A stretch of 64,000 nucleotides of DNA from Lutibacter agarilyticus (GCF_900188235.1 NZ_FZNT01000003.1:372001-436000), one strand, 5' to 3'. Shown: positions 18,925-28,131, counted from the first letter of the stretch. The notes: generated by a model from the sequence alone, not told the origin. Numbers and translations: made by a program.

Positions 18925-21378
18925 TTAAAACGAATCATTTTCAGTTCTATCAATTACTTCTTGTTGCAAATCGGCATTCATATCGTTAAAATAATCGCTA
19001 TAACCTGCTATTCTCACTAACAAATCTTTGTAATCTTCTGGATTTTCTTGTGCTGCGTATAATGTTGCGGTATCTACAATATTGAACTGAATATGATGTC
19101 CGCCCAATGCAAAATAACTGCGCACCAAACTTCCTAATTTTAGAATATCTTCATCTCGCTTTAACAAGCTTGGCAAAAACCGTTGGTTTAATAAAGTACC
19201 ACCCGATTTGGTTTGATCTAACTTTGTTAATGATTTAATAACAGCCGACGGTCCATTGGTATCGGCACCGTGCGAAGGTGAAGTTCCGTCTGAAATAGAT
19301 TTATGTGCCAATCGACCATTTGGAGTTGCTTCCAACACTTTACCAAAATATACGTGGCAGGTGGTAGACAACATATTTAAATGAAATGTTTCGCCTTTTG
19401 TATTTGGTTTTCCATCAATTGCTTCAAACAAATCGTTATACACTTGTAAGGCTATAGCATCGGCATAATAATCATCATTTCCATAAAAAGGTGTTTTATT
19501 TAAAATAGTTTGACGCAAAATTTCTTCGCCTTCAAAATTCTTTGAAACGGCATTTAAAATGGTTTCCATAGAAAAGTTTTGCTCTTCAAACACATGTTTT
19601 TTTAAGGTTGATAAACTGTCGGTAACCGTACCTAAACCGGTACATTGAATGTAATTTGTATTGTAACGTGGCCCACCGTTGTAATAATCTTTTCCTTTTG
19701 AAATACAATCTTCAATAACCACCGATAAAAATGTAGCCGGGCTGTATTTTGCGAACATGCTATCAATATAATTACTCACTAAAATCTTTTGATTTACAAT
19801 ATAATTCAATTGCTTTTTAAAAGCATTGTACAACTCTTCATACGTTTTAAAATTTCTAGGATCTCCAGTTTCAATACTTGCTCTTTTTCCTGTTAACGGG
19901 TTAATTCCGTTATTTAACGTGATTTCAATAATTTTTGGAACATTCAAATAACCCGTTAAAATATAAGCTTCTTTACCAAAAGCCCCCACTTCAATACAAC
20001 CACTACAACCGCCTTCACGGGCATCTTCTAACGATTTTCCTTGTCGTAACATTTCAGGAATATAAATATCAGGATTGAAAATAGATGGATATCCGTGTCC
20101 TTGGCGGATAACTTTACAAGCTGCTGTTAAAAACCGATTGGGAGTTCTTGAACTTATATGTACCGAATTCCCTGGTTGTAACACATGTAATTCTTCAACA
20201 ATTTCTAACATGATGTATGAAACTTCACTTACACCATCTGAACCATCACGTTCTACTCCTCCAATATTTATATTGGTAAAATCGTTGTAAGTACCACTTT
20301 CTTTTGCGGTAATTCCCACTTTTGGAGGCGCTGGATGATTGTTTACTTTAATCCAAAAACAGCTTAATAATTCCTTTGCTTCTTCTCTTGTTAACGTACC
20401 TTCTGCAATTTCTTTCTCGTAAAAAGGCGTTAAATGTTGATCAAAATGACCAGGATTCATAGCGTCCCAACCATTTAATTCGGTAATAGTTCCTAAGTGC
20501 ACAAACCAATACATTTGAATGGCTTCGTGAAAATTTCTTGGTGCATTTGCAGGAACCCAACAGCAAACCTCAGCTATTTTTAACAGTTCAGCTTTTCTTT
20601 GTGGATTTAACTCTTTTTTTGCCTGCTCTTCAGCCAACTCAGCATGACGTTGAGCAAATACAATTACGGCATCACAAGAAATTTTCATTCCTTCTAACTG
20701 CTCTTTTTTATCTGTAGCTTCAGGATCGTTTAGGAAATCGAGTTTATCCAATTCCTTCTGAATTTTTTCTTTATAATTCAGCATTCCTGTTTTATAAATA
20801 GCTCCATCTAAGGCTGTATGCCCTGGTGCGCGTTGCTCCATAAACTCGGTAAATAAACCTGCTTCATAGGCTCTGCTCCATTCCTTAGGTACATGATTAA
20901 AAATACGTTCGCGCATTGTTTTACCTGCCCAATACGGAATTACTTCTTGTTCATAGGTGTCAATATCTTCTTGTGAAATGGTATAACGTTGCATTTCGCG
21001 TGTGTTTAATACGTGAAAATCTTCAACACTATGACAGGTCAATTCTGGAAAAGTTGGAACAGATTTTGGCTTTGGTCCACGTTCGCCAACAATTAACTCA
21101 CCTTCACCTAAATAAATAGTTTTTTGTTTACATATTTCTAAAAAATTTAAACCTCTTAACACTGGAATGGCATATTTTCCGAAGTTTTTCTTGTAAAATT
21201 TGGTTTGAATTAATGCTCTTTCAATGGACAATGATGGCTGGGTTTCAAAACTTAATTTTCGAAGCTTTTGAATGCGTTCATTCATTCCTGGACCAATAGC
21301 GCTTGTTATTGGTTGATAAAAATTTCCTTCAGCAGAAGCTGGTCTTTCTGGATTTATTGCTGTATGTACTGTTTTCAT
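18925..21378 (-). CDS. hypD: Glycyl radical enzyme, probable trans-4-hydroxy-L-proline dehydratase
   Basis: The 817-residue protein is a glycyl radical enzyme: thiyl Cys461 in GCSGCIE and radical Gly792 in VRIAGYSD. HypD removes water from trans-4-hydroxy-L-proline to give pyrroline-5-carboxylate, under anoxic conditions. From memory of the Clostridioides difficile enzyme, its key residues H160, D278, S334, F340, C434, E436, Y450, T645 and G765 all map here at a constant offset of 27 (H187, D305, S361, F367, C461, E463, Y477, T672, G792), with an N-terminus longer by the same amount. That argues for HypD over glycerol, choline or propanediol lyases. No proC is nearby, although P5C reductase would complete the route to proline. 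Substrate is inferred. Confidence 0.88.
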   Translation of the reverse strand: MKTVHTAINPERPASAEGNFYQPITSAIGPGMNERIQKLRKLSFETQPSLSIERALIQTKFYKKNFGKYAIPVLRGLNFLEICKQKTIYLGEGELIVGERGPKPKSVPTFPELTCHSVEDFHVLNTREMQRYTISQEDIDTYEQEVIPYWAGKTMRERIFNHVPKEWSRAYEAGLFTEFMEQRAPGHTALDGAIYKTGMLNYKEKIQKELDKLDFLNDPEATDKKEQLEGMKISCDAVIVFAQRHAELAEEQAKKELNPQRKAELLKIAEVCCWVPANAPRNFHEAIQMYWFVHLGTITELNGWDAMNPGHFDQHLTPFYEKEIAEGTLTREEAKELLSCFWIKVNNHPAPPKVGITAKESGTYNDFTNINIGGVERDGSDGVSEVSYIMLEIVEELHVLQPGNSVHISSRTPNRFLTAACKVIRQGHGYPSIFNPDIYIPEMLRQGKSLEDAREGGCSGCIEVGAFGKEAYILTGYLNVPKIIEITLNNGINPLTGKRASIETGDPRNFKTYEELYNAFKKQLNYIVNQKILVSNYIDSMFAKYSPATFLSVVIEDCISKGKDYYNGGPRYNTNYIQCTGLGTVTDSLSTLKKHVFEEQNFSMETILNAVSKNFEGEEILRQTILNKTPFYGNDDYYADAIALQVYNDLFEAIDGKPNTKGETFHLNMLSTTCHVYFGKVLEATPNGRLAHKSISDGTSPSHGADTNGPSAVIKSLTKLDQTKSGGTLLNQRFLPSLLKRDEDILKLGSLVRSYFALGGHHIQFNIVDTATLYAAQENPEDYKDLLVRIAGYSDYFNDMNADLQQEVIDRTENDSF

Positions 21379-21399
21379 AATTAAATAAATACGTTAATC

Positions 21400-21416
21400 A
21401 TCAGAAAAATTCTGAT
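21400..21416. promoter_or_regulatory. Perfect inverted repeat in the hypD leader
   Basis: ATCAGAA and TTCTGAT flank three A. The site lies 22 bases before the hypD ATG and downstream of the predicted promoter, so it could be an operator or an mRNA hairpin. It does not match the FNR consensus TTGAT-N4-ATCAA. Confidence 0.4.
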
Positions 21417-21555
21417 CAAATAATTTAAAATGTAGTAATGTGGAATTATGAAACTGAGGCAAAGAACATTAAACATTCAAACAGCTGTCTGTATGTTTTT
21501 GTAAGGCTTGTGATGTTCTTATTTCTTGACATTAAATATAAAGATTAAACCATCT

Positions 21556-21588
21556 CAAATATAAGAAAATGAATTCAATTTAAACAAA
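21556..21588 (-). promoter_or_regulatory. Promoter of the hypD operon
   Basis: On the minus strand a -33 TTTG (complement of 21585-21588) lies 21 bases from a perfect -7 box TATATTTG (complement of 21556-21563). The start point would be near 21550, giving a leader of about 170 nt before hypD, unusually long for this window. Confidence 0.5.
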
Positions 21589-21601
21589 AAATTTTATCTC
21601 C

Positions 21602-22060
21602 TTATTTTGTATATTCAACAAATTTTGAATCGATTAACGTGTAAATAACCTTCTTAGAATTTTTGGTGTTTTCAAAAACAATCAACTGATTTTCAGCCTC
21701 TAAAAACTGTAAATCAGTCGCTTCAACAAAATCAATAAAATGATACGATTGGTTGTTTTCATTTTTAAACAGTACTGCATAATAATTAGTGTAATTCCCT
21801 TCATCAACTGGAGCAGCATTAAATTCAATCAACATATTATTCACCCCGTCATTATCATAATCAAATTTGTGATAGGCTGTTATTTCATTCAAGCCAAAAA
21901 TCCAATCGCCTTTTACACCTTGGTATTTAATTTCATTATTAAAAAACAACTGAAACGCTTCATAAATAGTAACATCTGTAAGATTTTTTTCTTGTGAAAA
22001 AACCGTATGATAACTCATAGTTAAAAACAACATAAAAAAGATTTTTCTCGAAATCACCAT
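21602..22060 (-). CDS. Exported hypothetical protein
   Basis: A 152-residue protein starting with ATG and an N-terminal signal peptide of about 22 residues ending VFSQ. The mature part includes KFDYDNDGVNNMLIEFN, a DxDxDG-like acidic loop that could bind calcium. I recognise no family. It is an isolated gene between hypD and the oligopeptidase gene, with 214 AT-rich bases upstream and no clear partner. The predicted location is periplasm or cell surface; the function is unknown. Confidence 0.7.
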   Translation of the reverse strand: MVISRKIFFMLFLTMSYHTVFSQEKNLTDVTIYEAFQLFFNNEIKYQGVKGDWIFGLNEITAYHKFDYDNDGVNNMLIEFNAAPVDEGNYTNYYAVLFKNENNQSYHFIDFVEATDLQFLEAENQLIVFENTKNSKKVIYTLIDSKFVEYTK

Positions 22061-22274
22061 TTAGAAATTTGTTAAAAAATAAAGATATACAAAAACAAAA
22101 AACCTCCCAAAATTAAACTTCTATTTTATGCTTTCAGTTTTGAAAAGTAAACGAAGATTTATAGGAAATTGAGCAACAACAATTCATTTAAAACAACTAT
22201 CAATATTCACTTTATATAATATTATTTGTTAAATTAGCTCGTTTTCACTAATCAATCATTTAAATTAACAACTT

Positions 22275-24437
22275 ATGAAACCTATTATTTATATGTTTCT
22301 TTTTACATTGTTACTATTTTCTGCGTGTAATAATAAAGAAACAACATCAAAAAAAATTATTGCTGAAGCACCAATCGCAAAAAAATTACCTAAAGAACTT
22401 GTAATTCATGACGATACACGAATTGATGATTATTTTTGGATGCGTTTAAGCGATGCACAAAAAAATGCCGAAACTCCAGATGCGCAAACCCAAGATGTAT
22501 TGGATTATTTAAATGCTGAAAATGAGTATTTAACTAAAGTAATGAAACACACTGAAGATCTTCAAGAAAAGTTATACAATGAGATTGTTGGACGCATAAA
22601 AAAAGACGATCAATCTGTTCCTGTGAATGATAACGGTTACTCTTATTATACCCGTTACGAAGAAGGCGACGATTATGCTTTGTATTGTAGAAAAAAAATT
22701 GAGGAAGATGCCACGGAAGAAATTATGCTAGACGGACCAGAAATGGCTAAAGGATTTTCATATTATGGAATTGGTGGTAGATCTGTAAGTCCTAACAATA
22801 CATTAATATCGTATGGAATTGACACCGTTTCAAGACGTAGCTATACCATTTATTTTAAAAATTTAGAAACTGGTGAAGTTTTAGACGACCAATTAAGTAA
22901 TACTGGTGGTAGCGCTACTTGGGCTAATGATAATAAAACCATTTTTTATACTACAAAAGATCCTGAAACACTTCGACAAAATAAAATTTACAAACACACT
23001 TTAGGCACTAGTCAATCTGAAGATGAATTAGTATTTGAAGAAACCGATGTTACGTTTAGTTGCGGTGTATATAAATCAAAATCTAAAGACTATTTGATGA
23101 TTTATAGTTCACAAACACTATCTACAGAAACTCATTATTTAGATGCAAATACCCCTAACGGTAATTGGAAAGTTATGCAACCAAGAGCAGCAAATTTAGA
23201 ATATCAAGCCGATCATTATGGAGATTCATTTTATATTTTAACAAATTTAGATGCTAAAAATTTCCGTTTGGTAAAAACACCCATTAGTGCTACTTCAAAA
23301 GAAAATTGGAAAGATGTAATTCCGCATAGAGCAGATGTATTATTACAAGGATTTGATGTATTTAAAAACTTTTTAGTGATTAGCGAACGGTTAAATGGAT
23401 TGAGCACTATTAGAATTAAAGAATGGAATGGAGATGATAGTTATATTGAATTTAACGACCCAGCATATATGGCTTCCCCTACTTCAAACTTAGATTTTGA
23501 TACCGATATTTTACGTTACAGCTACTCTTCACTTACAACACCTAGTAGTACTTATGAAATTAATATGCGTACAAAGGAGCAAGTGCTGTTAAAACAACAA
23601 GAAATACTTGATCCTGATTTCTCTCCAGAAAATTATACATCAGAACGCTTATACGCCACTGCTGAAGATGGCACAAAAATACCTGTTTCATTAGTGTATA
23701 AAAATGGAACTGAAAAAAGCAGTAGTACGCCAGTTTTATTATATGCTTATGGTTCTTATGGAAATTCAACTGAACCAACATTTAATTCGAGCAGATTAAG
23801 TTTATTAGATCGTGGTTTTATATATGCAATAGCACACGTACGTGGCGGACAAGAAATGGGTAGAAATTGGTACGAAAATGGAAAACTATTGAAAAAGAAA
23901 AACACCTTTACCGATTTTATTGATGTTGGAGAGTTTTTAATTGATGAAGGTTTTACAAGTAATTATCATTTATACGCTTACGGTGGAAGTGCTGGTGGTT
24001 TATTAATGGGAGCTATTGTAAATATGCAACCTCATTTATGGAATGGTGTTATTGCTGCCGTACCTTTTGTTGATGTGATTTCAACTATGTTAGACGAAAC
24101 TATTCCGCTAACTACTTTTGAATTTGACGAGTGGGGAAATCCAAAAAATAAAGAATATTACGAGTATATAAAATCATATTCTCCTTATGATAATGTTGAA
24201 GCTAAAGCATATCCAAATATGCTAATTACAACCGGATATTGGGACAGTCAGGTACAATATTGGGAACCTGCAAAATGGATTGCAAAATTAAGAGCGCTTA
24301 AAACTGACGATCATCTTTTAATTATGGATTGTAATATGGATACTGGTCACGGAGGTGCTTCTGGTCGATTTAAACGTCATAAACGTACCGCCTTAAATTA
24401 TGCTTTCTTACTAGATTTGGAACATATTTCAGAATAA
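22275..24437 (+). CDS. Oligopeptidase B / prolyl oligopeptidase family lipoprotein (S9A)
   Basis: A 720-residue S9A peptidase that hydrolyses peptides of limited length; the oligopeptidase B branch cuts after Arg or Lys. The N-terminus is a lipoprotein signal with lipobox FSAC (Cys19), so it is predicted to be lipid-anchored in the envelope, unlike E. coli PtrB. After a beta-propeller, the hydrolase domain shows AYGSYG, VRGGQEMGRNWYENGK, the nucleophile in YGGSAGGLLMG, the Asp in TGYWDSQV and the His in GHGGASGR. It is a single-gene unit ending in a strong terminator. Oligopeptidase B rather than prolyl oligopeptidase is favoured by the VRGGQEMG to KKNTFTDF region. Confidence 0.92.
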   Translation: MKPIIYMFLFTLLLFSACNNKETTSKKIIAEAPIAKKLPKELVIHDDTRIDDYFWMRLSDAQKNAETPDAQTQDVLDYLNAENEYLTKVMKHTEDLQEKLYNEIVGRIKKDDQSVPVNDNGYSYYTRYEEGDDYALYCRKKIEEDATEEIMLDGPEMAKGFSYYGIGGRSVSPNNTLISYGIDTVSRRSYTIYFKNLETGEVLDDQLSNTGGSATWANDNKTIFYTTKDPETLRQNKIYKHTLGTSQSEDELVFEETDVTFSCGVYKSKSKDYLMIYSSQTLSTETHYLDANTPNGNWKVMQPRAANLEYQADHYGDSFYILTNLDAKNFRLVKTPISATSKENWKDVIPHRADVLLQGFDVFKNFLVISERLNGLSTIRIKEWNGDDSYIEFNDPAYMASPTSNLDFDTDILRYSYSSLTTPSSTYEINMRTKEQVLLKQQEILDPDFSPENYTSERLYATAEDGTKIPVSLVYKNGTEKSSSTPVLLYAYGSYGNSTEPTFNSSRLSLLDRGFIYAIAHVRGGQEMGRNWYENGKLLKKKNTFTDFIDVGEFLIDEGFTSNYHLYAYGGSAGGLLMGAIVNMQPHLWNGVIAAVPFVDVISTMLDETIPLTTFEFDEWGNPKNKEYYEYIKSYSPYDNVEAKAYPNMLITTGYWDSQVQYWEPAKWIAKLRALKTDDHLLIMDCNMDTGHGGASGRFKRHKRTALNYAFLLDLEHISE

Positions 24438-24443
24438 AAAATC

Positions 24444-24479
24444 AAAAAGCCTATAAACAATTGTTTATAGGCTTTTTTT
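24444..24479. terminator. Bidirectional hairpin terminator (oligopeptidase gene and tRNA-Leu)
   Basis: Perfect stem: AAAAAGCCTATAAACAA paired with its complement, with T runs on both strands. It lies six bases after the oligopeptidase stop and three bases after the 3' end of the opposing tRNA, so it probably serves both. Confidence 0.85.
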
Positions 24480-24482
24480 AAG

Positions 24483-24564
24483 TGCGGGCGGAGAGACTCG
24501 AACTCTCACACCTTGCGGCACCAGATCCTAAGTCTGGCGTGTCTACCAATTCCACCACGCCCGC
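24483..24564 (-). tRNA. tRNA-Leu (anticodon UAG)
   Basis: The 82-nt gene on the minus strand folds as a class II tRNA: acceptor GCGGGCG pairs with CGCCCGC with discriminator A, the D-loop region reads TGGTAGAC, the anticodon stem CCAGA/TCTGG encloses loop CTTAGGA with anticodon TAG, a long variable arm follows, and the T arm contains GTTCGAGTC. CCA is not encoded. It reads CUA (and other CUN) leucine codons. Confidence 0.96.
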
Positions 24565-24660
24565 GTGATTTAATTGTGGGTGCAAATATACACAATAGTT
24601 TAAAATTGCAAAGCAGTTATTGAATAATTTTTAAGGAATTTAAATTCGAATAAAATTATG

Positions 24661-24668
24661 TATTTTTG
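24661..24668 (+). promoter_or_regulatory. -7 box of the M20 dipeptidase gene
   Basis: TATTTTTG fits TAnnTTTG and lies 20 bases before the ATG; no -33 TTG is seen at a standard distance. Confidence 0.35.
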
Positions 24669-24688
24669 AATAAAAGAAAATCAATTTA

Positions 24689-26077
24689 ATGGAAAACATA
24701 AAATCATACGTTAGTCAACATAAAGACCGATTTATCAATGAACTTATTGAATTATTAAAAATACCATCTGTAAGCGCAGACTCTGCTTTTAGCCAAGATG
24801 TATTAAACACAGCCGATGCTGTTAAAGATGCTCTTTCAAAAGCTGGTTGCGAGGTTGTAGAAATTTGTGAAACTCCTGGATACCCTATTGTTTATGGAGA
24901 AAAAATGATAGATCCAAATTTACCAACAGTGTTGGTATACGGACATTATGATGTGCAACCCGCCGATCCTATTGAACTTTGGGATTCACCACCTTTTGAC
25001 CCTGTTATAAAAACTACCGATAAACATCCTGACGGTGCTATTTTTGCTCGTGGAGCTTGTGACGATAAAGGTCAAATGTATATGCACGTAAAAGCCTTAG
25101 AATATATGACATCACAAGGTGAATTACCTTGTAATGTTAAATTTATGGTTGAAGGTGAAGAAGAAATTGGATCTTCTAGCTTGGCTTGGTTTGTAGAGCG
25201 CAACCAAGAAAAATTAAGCAACAATGTAATTTTAATTTCAGATACAGGAATGATTTCAAACACACAACCATCTATAACTACAGGTTTACGTGGTTTAAGT
25301 TATGTTGAAGTTGAAGTTACCGGTCCTAACAGAGATTTACATTCAGGTTTGTATGGAGGTGCAGTAGCCAACCCAATAAATATTTTATCTAAAATGATTG
25401 CTTCTCTACACGATGAAAACAATCATATCACAATTCCTGGTTTTTACGATGCTGTTGAAGAATTGTCACTTGAAGAAAGAGCTGAGATGGCAAAAGCTCC
25501 ATTTTCTCTAGAGGCTTATAAAAATGCCTTAGATATAGACGAAGAATATGGTGAAAAAGGGTATACAACTAACGAGCGTAACTCTATTCGTCCAACATTA
25601 GATGTTAACGGAATTTGGGGAGGTTATACCGGTGAAGGTGCAAAAACTGTAATTGCAAGTAAAGCTTATGCTAAAATTTCAATGCGATTGGTTCCTCACC
25701 AAGAATCAGAAAAAATAACCGCATTATTTACCAAGCATTTTGAAAGTATTGCGCCAAAATCTGTAAAAGTAAAAGTAACGCCACACCACGGAGGTGAAGG
25801 TTATGTAACACCAATTGACAATATTGGATACAAAGCAGCCAACAAAGCGTATACTGAAACATTTGGAGTTCCTGCAATACCACAACGTTCTGGAGGTAGT
25901 ATTCCAATTGTAGCGTTGTTTGAGAAAGAACTAAAAAGTAAAACTATTTTAATGGGATTTGGATTAGACAGTGATGCCATTCACTCTCCAAACGAACATT
26001 TTGGAATTTTCAATTATTTAAAAGGAATTGAAACCATTCCATTATTTTACAAGTATTTTGTAGAAATGTCTAAATAA
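24689..26077 (+). CDS. M20 family dipeptidase
   Basis: A 462-residue zinc peptidase of the M20 family, which cleaves dipeptides or similar small peptides, normally in the cytoplasm. The metal and catalytic motifs are in order: VYGHYDVQPAD (His ligand and catalytic Asp), ARGACDDKGQ (bridging Asp) and VEGEEEIGSSS (general-base Glu and ligand Glu), with a dimerisation domain between about 200 and 350. No signal peptide is seen, so it would act on peptides after uptake, matching the peptide carriers elsewhere in the window. It is a single-gene unit with a terminator at 26081. Confidence 0.93.
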   Translation: MENIKSYVSQHKDRFINELIELLKIPSVSADSAFSQDVLNTADAVKDALSKAGCEVVEICETPGYPIVYGEKMIDPNLPTVLVYGHYDVQPADPIELWDSPPFDPVIKTTDKHPDGAIFARGACDDKGQMYMHVKALEYMTSQGELPCNVKFMVEGEEEIGSSSLAWFVERNQEKLSNNVILISDTGMISNTQPSITTGLRGLSYVEVEVTGPNRDLHSGLYGGAVANPINILSKMIASLHDENNHITIPGFYDAVEELSLEERAEMAKAPFSLEAYKNALDIDEEYGEKGYTTNERNSIRPTLDVNGIWGGYTGEGAKTVIASKAYAKISMRLVPHQESEKITALFTKHFESIAPKSVKVKVTPHHGGEGYVTPIDNIGYKAANKAYTETFGVPAIPQRSGGSIPIVALFEKELKSKTILMGFGLDSDAIHSPNEHFGIFNYLKGIETIPLFYKYFVEMSK

Positions 26078-26080
26078 TAA

Positions 26081-26110
26081 AAAAGCTCCAATTTAAAATT
26101 GGAGCTTTTT
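26081..26110. terminator. Bidirectional hairpin terminator between M20 and PhnA genes
   Basis: AAAAGCTCCAATTT pairs perfectly with AAATTGGAGCTTTT across two A, with T runs on both strands. It sits between the two convergent genes. Confidence 0.8.
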
Positions 26111-26152
26111 ACTTTTTAGCTTTCTAACTTTCAAAACCTTAAGACTTGTTAC

Positions 26153-26731
26153 TTATAGTTTCTTCACGTAATCTGTAATAATTACAATTTGCGTAGGCCC
26201 AACTTTACCTTCAATATATTTTTCATTTTCACGATCTAAGCTAATTCTACGCACAGCCGTTCCCTGTTTTGCCACCATACTTGACCCTTTTACTTTCAAA
26301 TCTTTAATCAAAACTACAGAATCTCCTGCTTGCAAAATCACACCGTTCACATCTCTATGAATCACAGTATCTTCTGCTTCTTCACCTTCACCTGTTGCCT
26401 TTGCCCATTTTAAATTCTCCTCATCTAAATACAACATATCCAGTAAATCTTGAGGCCAACCTTCAGCACGCAATCGTGTTAACATACGCCAAGCAACAAC
26501 CTGAACAGCTGGCACTTCACTCCACATACTATCGTTTAAACAACGCCAATGATTTGCATCAACATTGTCAGGATTTTCAATTTGGTCAATACATGTTCCA
26601 CAAGCCAAAATACTATCATCTACAGTTCCAACAGGCATTGGAGGCAATTTATAGATACTTAAATTTTCATCAGAAGTACACAATTCACATTTAGACCCAC
26701 TACGTTCTTGTAATTTATTTAAAATACTCAT
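26153..26731 (-). CDS. PhnA (YjdM) domain protein
   Basis: A 192-residue protein with an N-terminal zinc-ribbon-like region (CELC near residue 15 and CGTC near 44), a central helical stretch, and a C-terminal beta-rich PhnA domain from about 120 (DVNGVILQAGDSVVLIKDL). PhnA proteins were named from a phosphonate locus, but their role is not settled and there are no phosphonate genes here. ATG start; a promoter with both -33 and -7 elements lies just upstream. It is a single-gene unit. Family assignment is good; a biochemical role is not claimed. Confidence 0.87.
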   Translation of the reverse strand: MSILNKLQERSGSKCELCTSDENLSIYKLPPMPVGTVDDSILACGTCIDQIENPDNVDANHWRCLNDSMWSEVPAVQVVAWRMLTRLRAEGWPQDLLDMLYLDEENLKWAKATGEGEEAEDTVIHRDVNGVILQAGDSVVLIKDLKVKGSSMVAKQGTAVRRISLDRENEKYIEGKVGPTQIVIITDYVKKL

Positions 26732-26750
26732 TCATTTATTTTTAGAATTA

Positions 26751-26782
26751 CAAAAATACACTTATTAAATAGCAATCACAAT
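26751..26782 (-). promoter_or_regulatory. Promoter of the PhnA-domain gene
   Basis: On the minus strand TTG (complement of 26780-26782) is separated by 21 bases from TATTTTTG (complement of 26751-26758), matching the Bacteroidota -33/-7 layout; the ATG lies about 20 bases beyond the -7 box. Confidence 0.5.
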
Positions 26783-26783
26783 T

Positions 26784-26870
26784 ATTTGGGCGTTCCCTTT
26801 CAGGTCGGGCTGTACGTTGCAAGTCCTCGCTATCGCTGTGGGCTTTTCACTGCCATCCCTAACGCAAAAA
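26784..26870 (+). repeat. Degenerate intergenic repeat, copy 1
   Basis: A GC-richer block beginning ATTTGGGCGTT and ending CTAACGCAAAAA. Its ends match the block at 31519-31634 on the minus strand: CACTGCCATCCCTAACGCAA here against CACTGCTATCGCTAACACAA there, and GGTCGGGCTGTACGTT against GGTCGCGCTATTCGTT. It is non-coding and lies between the PhnA and DUF4407 genes. Confidence 0.65.
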
Positions 26871-26882
26871 GTTGTAACCTTT

Positions 26883-26915
26883 AAACCTAACAGGTTTTCA
26901 AAACCTGTTAGGTTT
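26883..26915. repeat. Perfect 16-bp-arm inverted repeat
   Basis: AAACCTAACAGGTTTT and its exact complement flank one C. It lies just after repeat copy 1 and ends 110 bases before the DUF4407 gene. The second arm is not followed by a long T run, so a terminator role is possible but weak. Confidence 0.65.
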
Positions 26916-27025
26916 GTTTTTACGCGCTTTAAAATAAGTTAAAAGCACAATATTAATATTTTAACATATCTATAAGATAATAATTTATCGCACATTACGT
27001 TATTTGTATAACCAACTACTATGTT

Positions 27026-28129
27026 ATGATTAAAAATTTCTTTTGGATGTGCGCTGGTGCAGATACCGACCTATTAAAAAATTGCTCAAAAGCCGAACAA
27101 CATAAATTTATTGGCATTGGCGGAACCGTATTTTTTACCGCTGTTATGGCTTTTATTGCTGCTAGCTATGCCTTATATACCATTTTTGATAATTATTATT
27201 CCGCAATCTTTTTTGGATTGGTGTGGGGATTATTAATCTTTAATTTAGATCGTTTTATTGTTTCAACCATAAAAAAAAGTGAAAATAAGTGGAGTGAAGT
27301 GTTACAAGCAACACCTCGTCTTATTTTGGCAGTAATTATAGCTATTGTTATTTCAAAACCGTTAGAATTAAAAATTTTCGAAAAGGAAATCAATCAAGTT
27401 TTATTGACACAAAAAAACGAATTAACTTTAGCGAATAAAACTCAAATAGCCGAGCAATTTACACCCGAAATTGAAAAACTTCAAACTGAAATAAATGTAC
27501 TTAAACAAGAAATTGTTACGAAAGAACTAGCAACAAATTCCTTATACGATACTTATATTTCAGAAGCCGAAGGTACTGCAGGAACAAAATTATTAGGCAA
27601 AGGACCTGTTTATAAAGAAAAACGAGAAAAACACGATGCTGCTTTAGCTGAATTACAACAATTAAAAACAGACAATAAAACAACGATTTTAGACAAAGAA
27701 ACTCAAATTTCAAACTTAACAGCACTTCAAAAACAACAAGAAACAACTACACAACCAATAATTGAAGGTTTTGACGGATTAATGGCGCGTATCAATGCCT
27801 TAGATAAACTTCCTTGGCTACCTTCATTCTTTATCTTTTTATTGTTTTTATCCATTGAAACTTCCCCTATAATTGCAAAATTAATTGCTCCAAAAGGTGA
27901 ATACGATTTTAAATTACAAGATATTGAAAGTGCCGTTAAAACATGGCTAACACAAAAAGAGAAACAACGTAGCCTCGTTTTAAAAACCGACAATTTACTG
28001 AATGAAACTATTTACAATGAACTTGCTGATGAGACTGAACTGTATGCTTATAAAAAACAAAAAGCACGTGAAATATTACAATTACAAGCCGATGCTTTTT
28101 ACAAAAGTCAGAAAAATATAATAAGCTAA
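27026..28129 (+). CDS. DUF4407 domain membrane protein
   Basis: A 367-residue protein with hydrophobic segments at about 33-55, 60-80, 92-108 and 243-263. Between the third and fourth is a long charged, coiled-coil-like region (about 110-235) rich in Lys, Glu and Gln. The N-terminal start FFWMCAGADTDLL and the LIFNLDRFIVST segment fit DUF4407, a Bacteroidota-rich family of unknown role. It is a single-gene unit convergent with the next genes. No activity can be assigned. Confidence 0.82.
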   Translation: MIKNFFWMCAGADTDLLKNCSKAEQHKFIGIGGTVFFTAVMAFIAASYALYTIFDNYYSAIFFGLVWGLLIFNLDRFIVSTIKKSENKWSEVLQATPRLILAVIIAIVISKPLELKIFEKEINQVLLTQKNELTLANKTQIAEQFTPEIEKLQTEINVLKQEIVTKELATNSLYDTYISEAEGTAGTKLLGKGPVYKEKREKHDAALAELQQLKTDNKTTILDKETQISNLTALQKQQETTTQPIIEGFDGLMARINALDKLPWLPSFFIFLLFLSIETSPIIAKLIAPKGEYDFKLQDIESAVKTWLTQKEKQRSLVLKTDNLLNETIYNELADETELYAYKKQKAREILQLQADAFYKSQKNIIS

Positions 28130-28131
28130 AA

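Noticed and set aside
21400-21416. FNR box before hypD
   Set aside because: The inverted repeat does not contain TTGAT-N4-ATCAA; only symmetry and position can be claimed.
26784-26870. GC-richer block at 26784 as an RNA gene
   Set aside because: It has no tRNA-like or other recognised fold and matches the block at 31519 at its ends, so a repeat is the simpler explanation.
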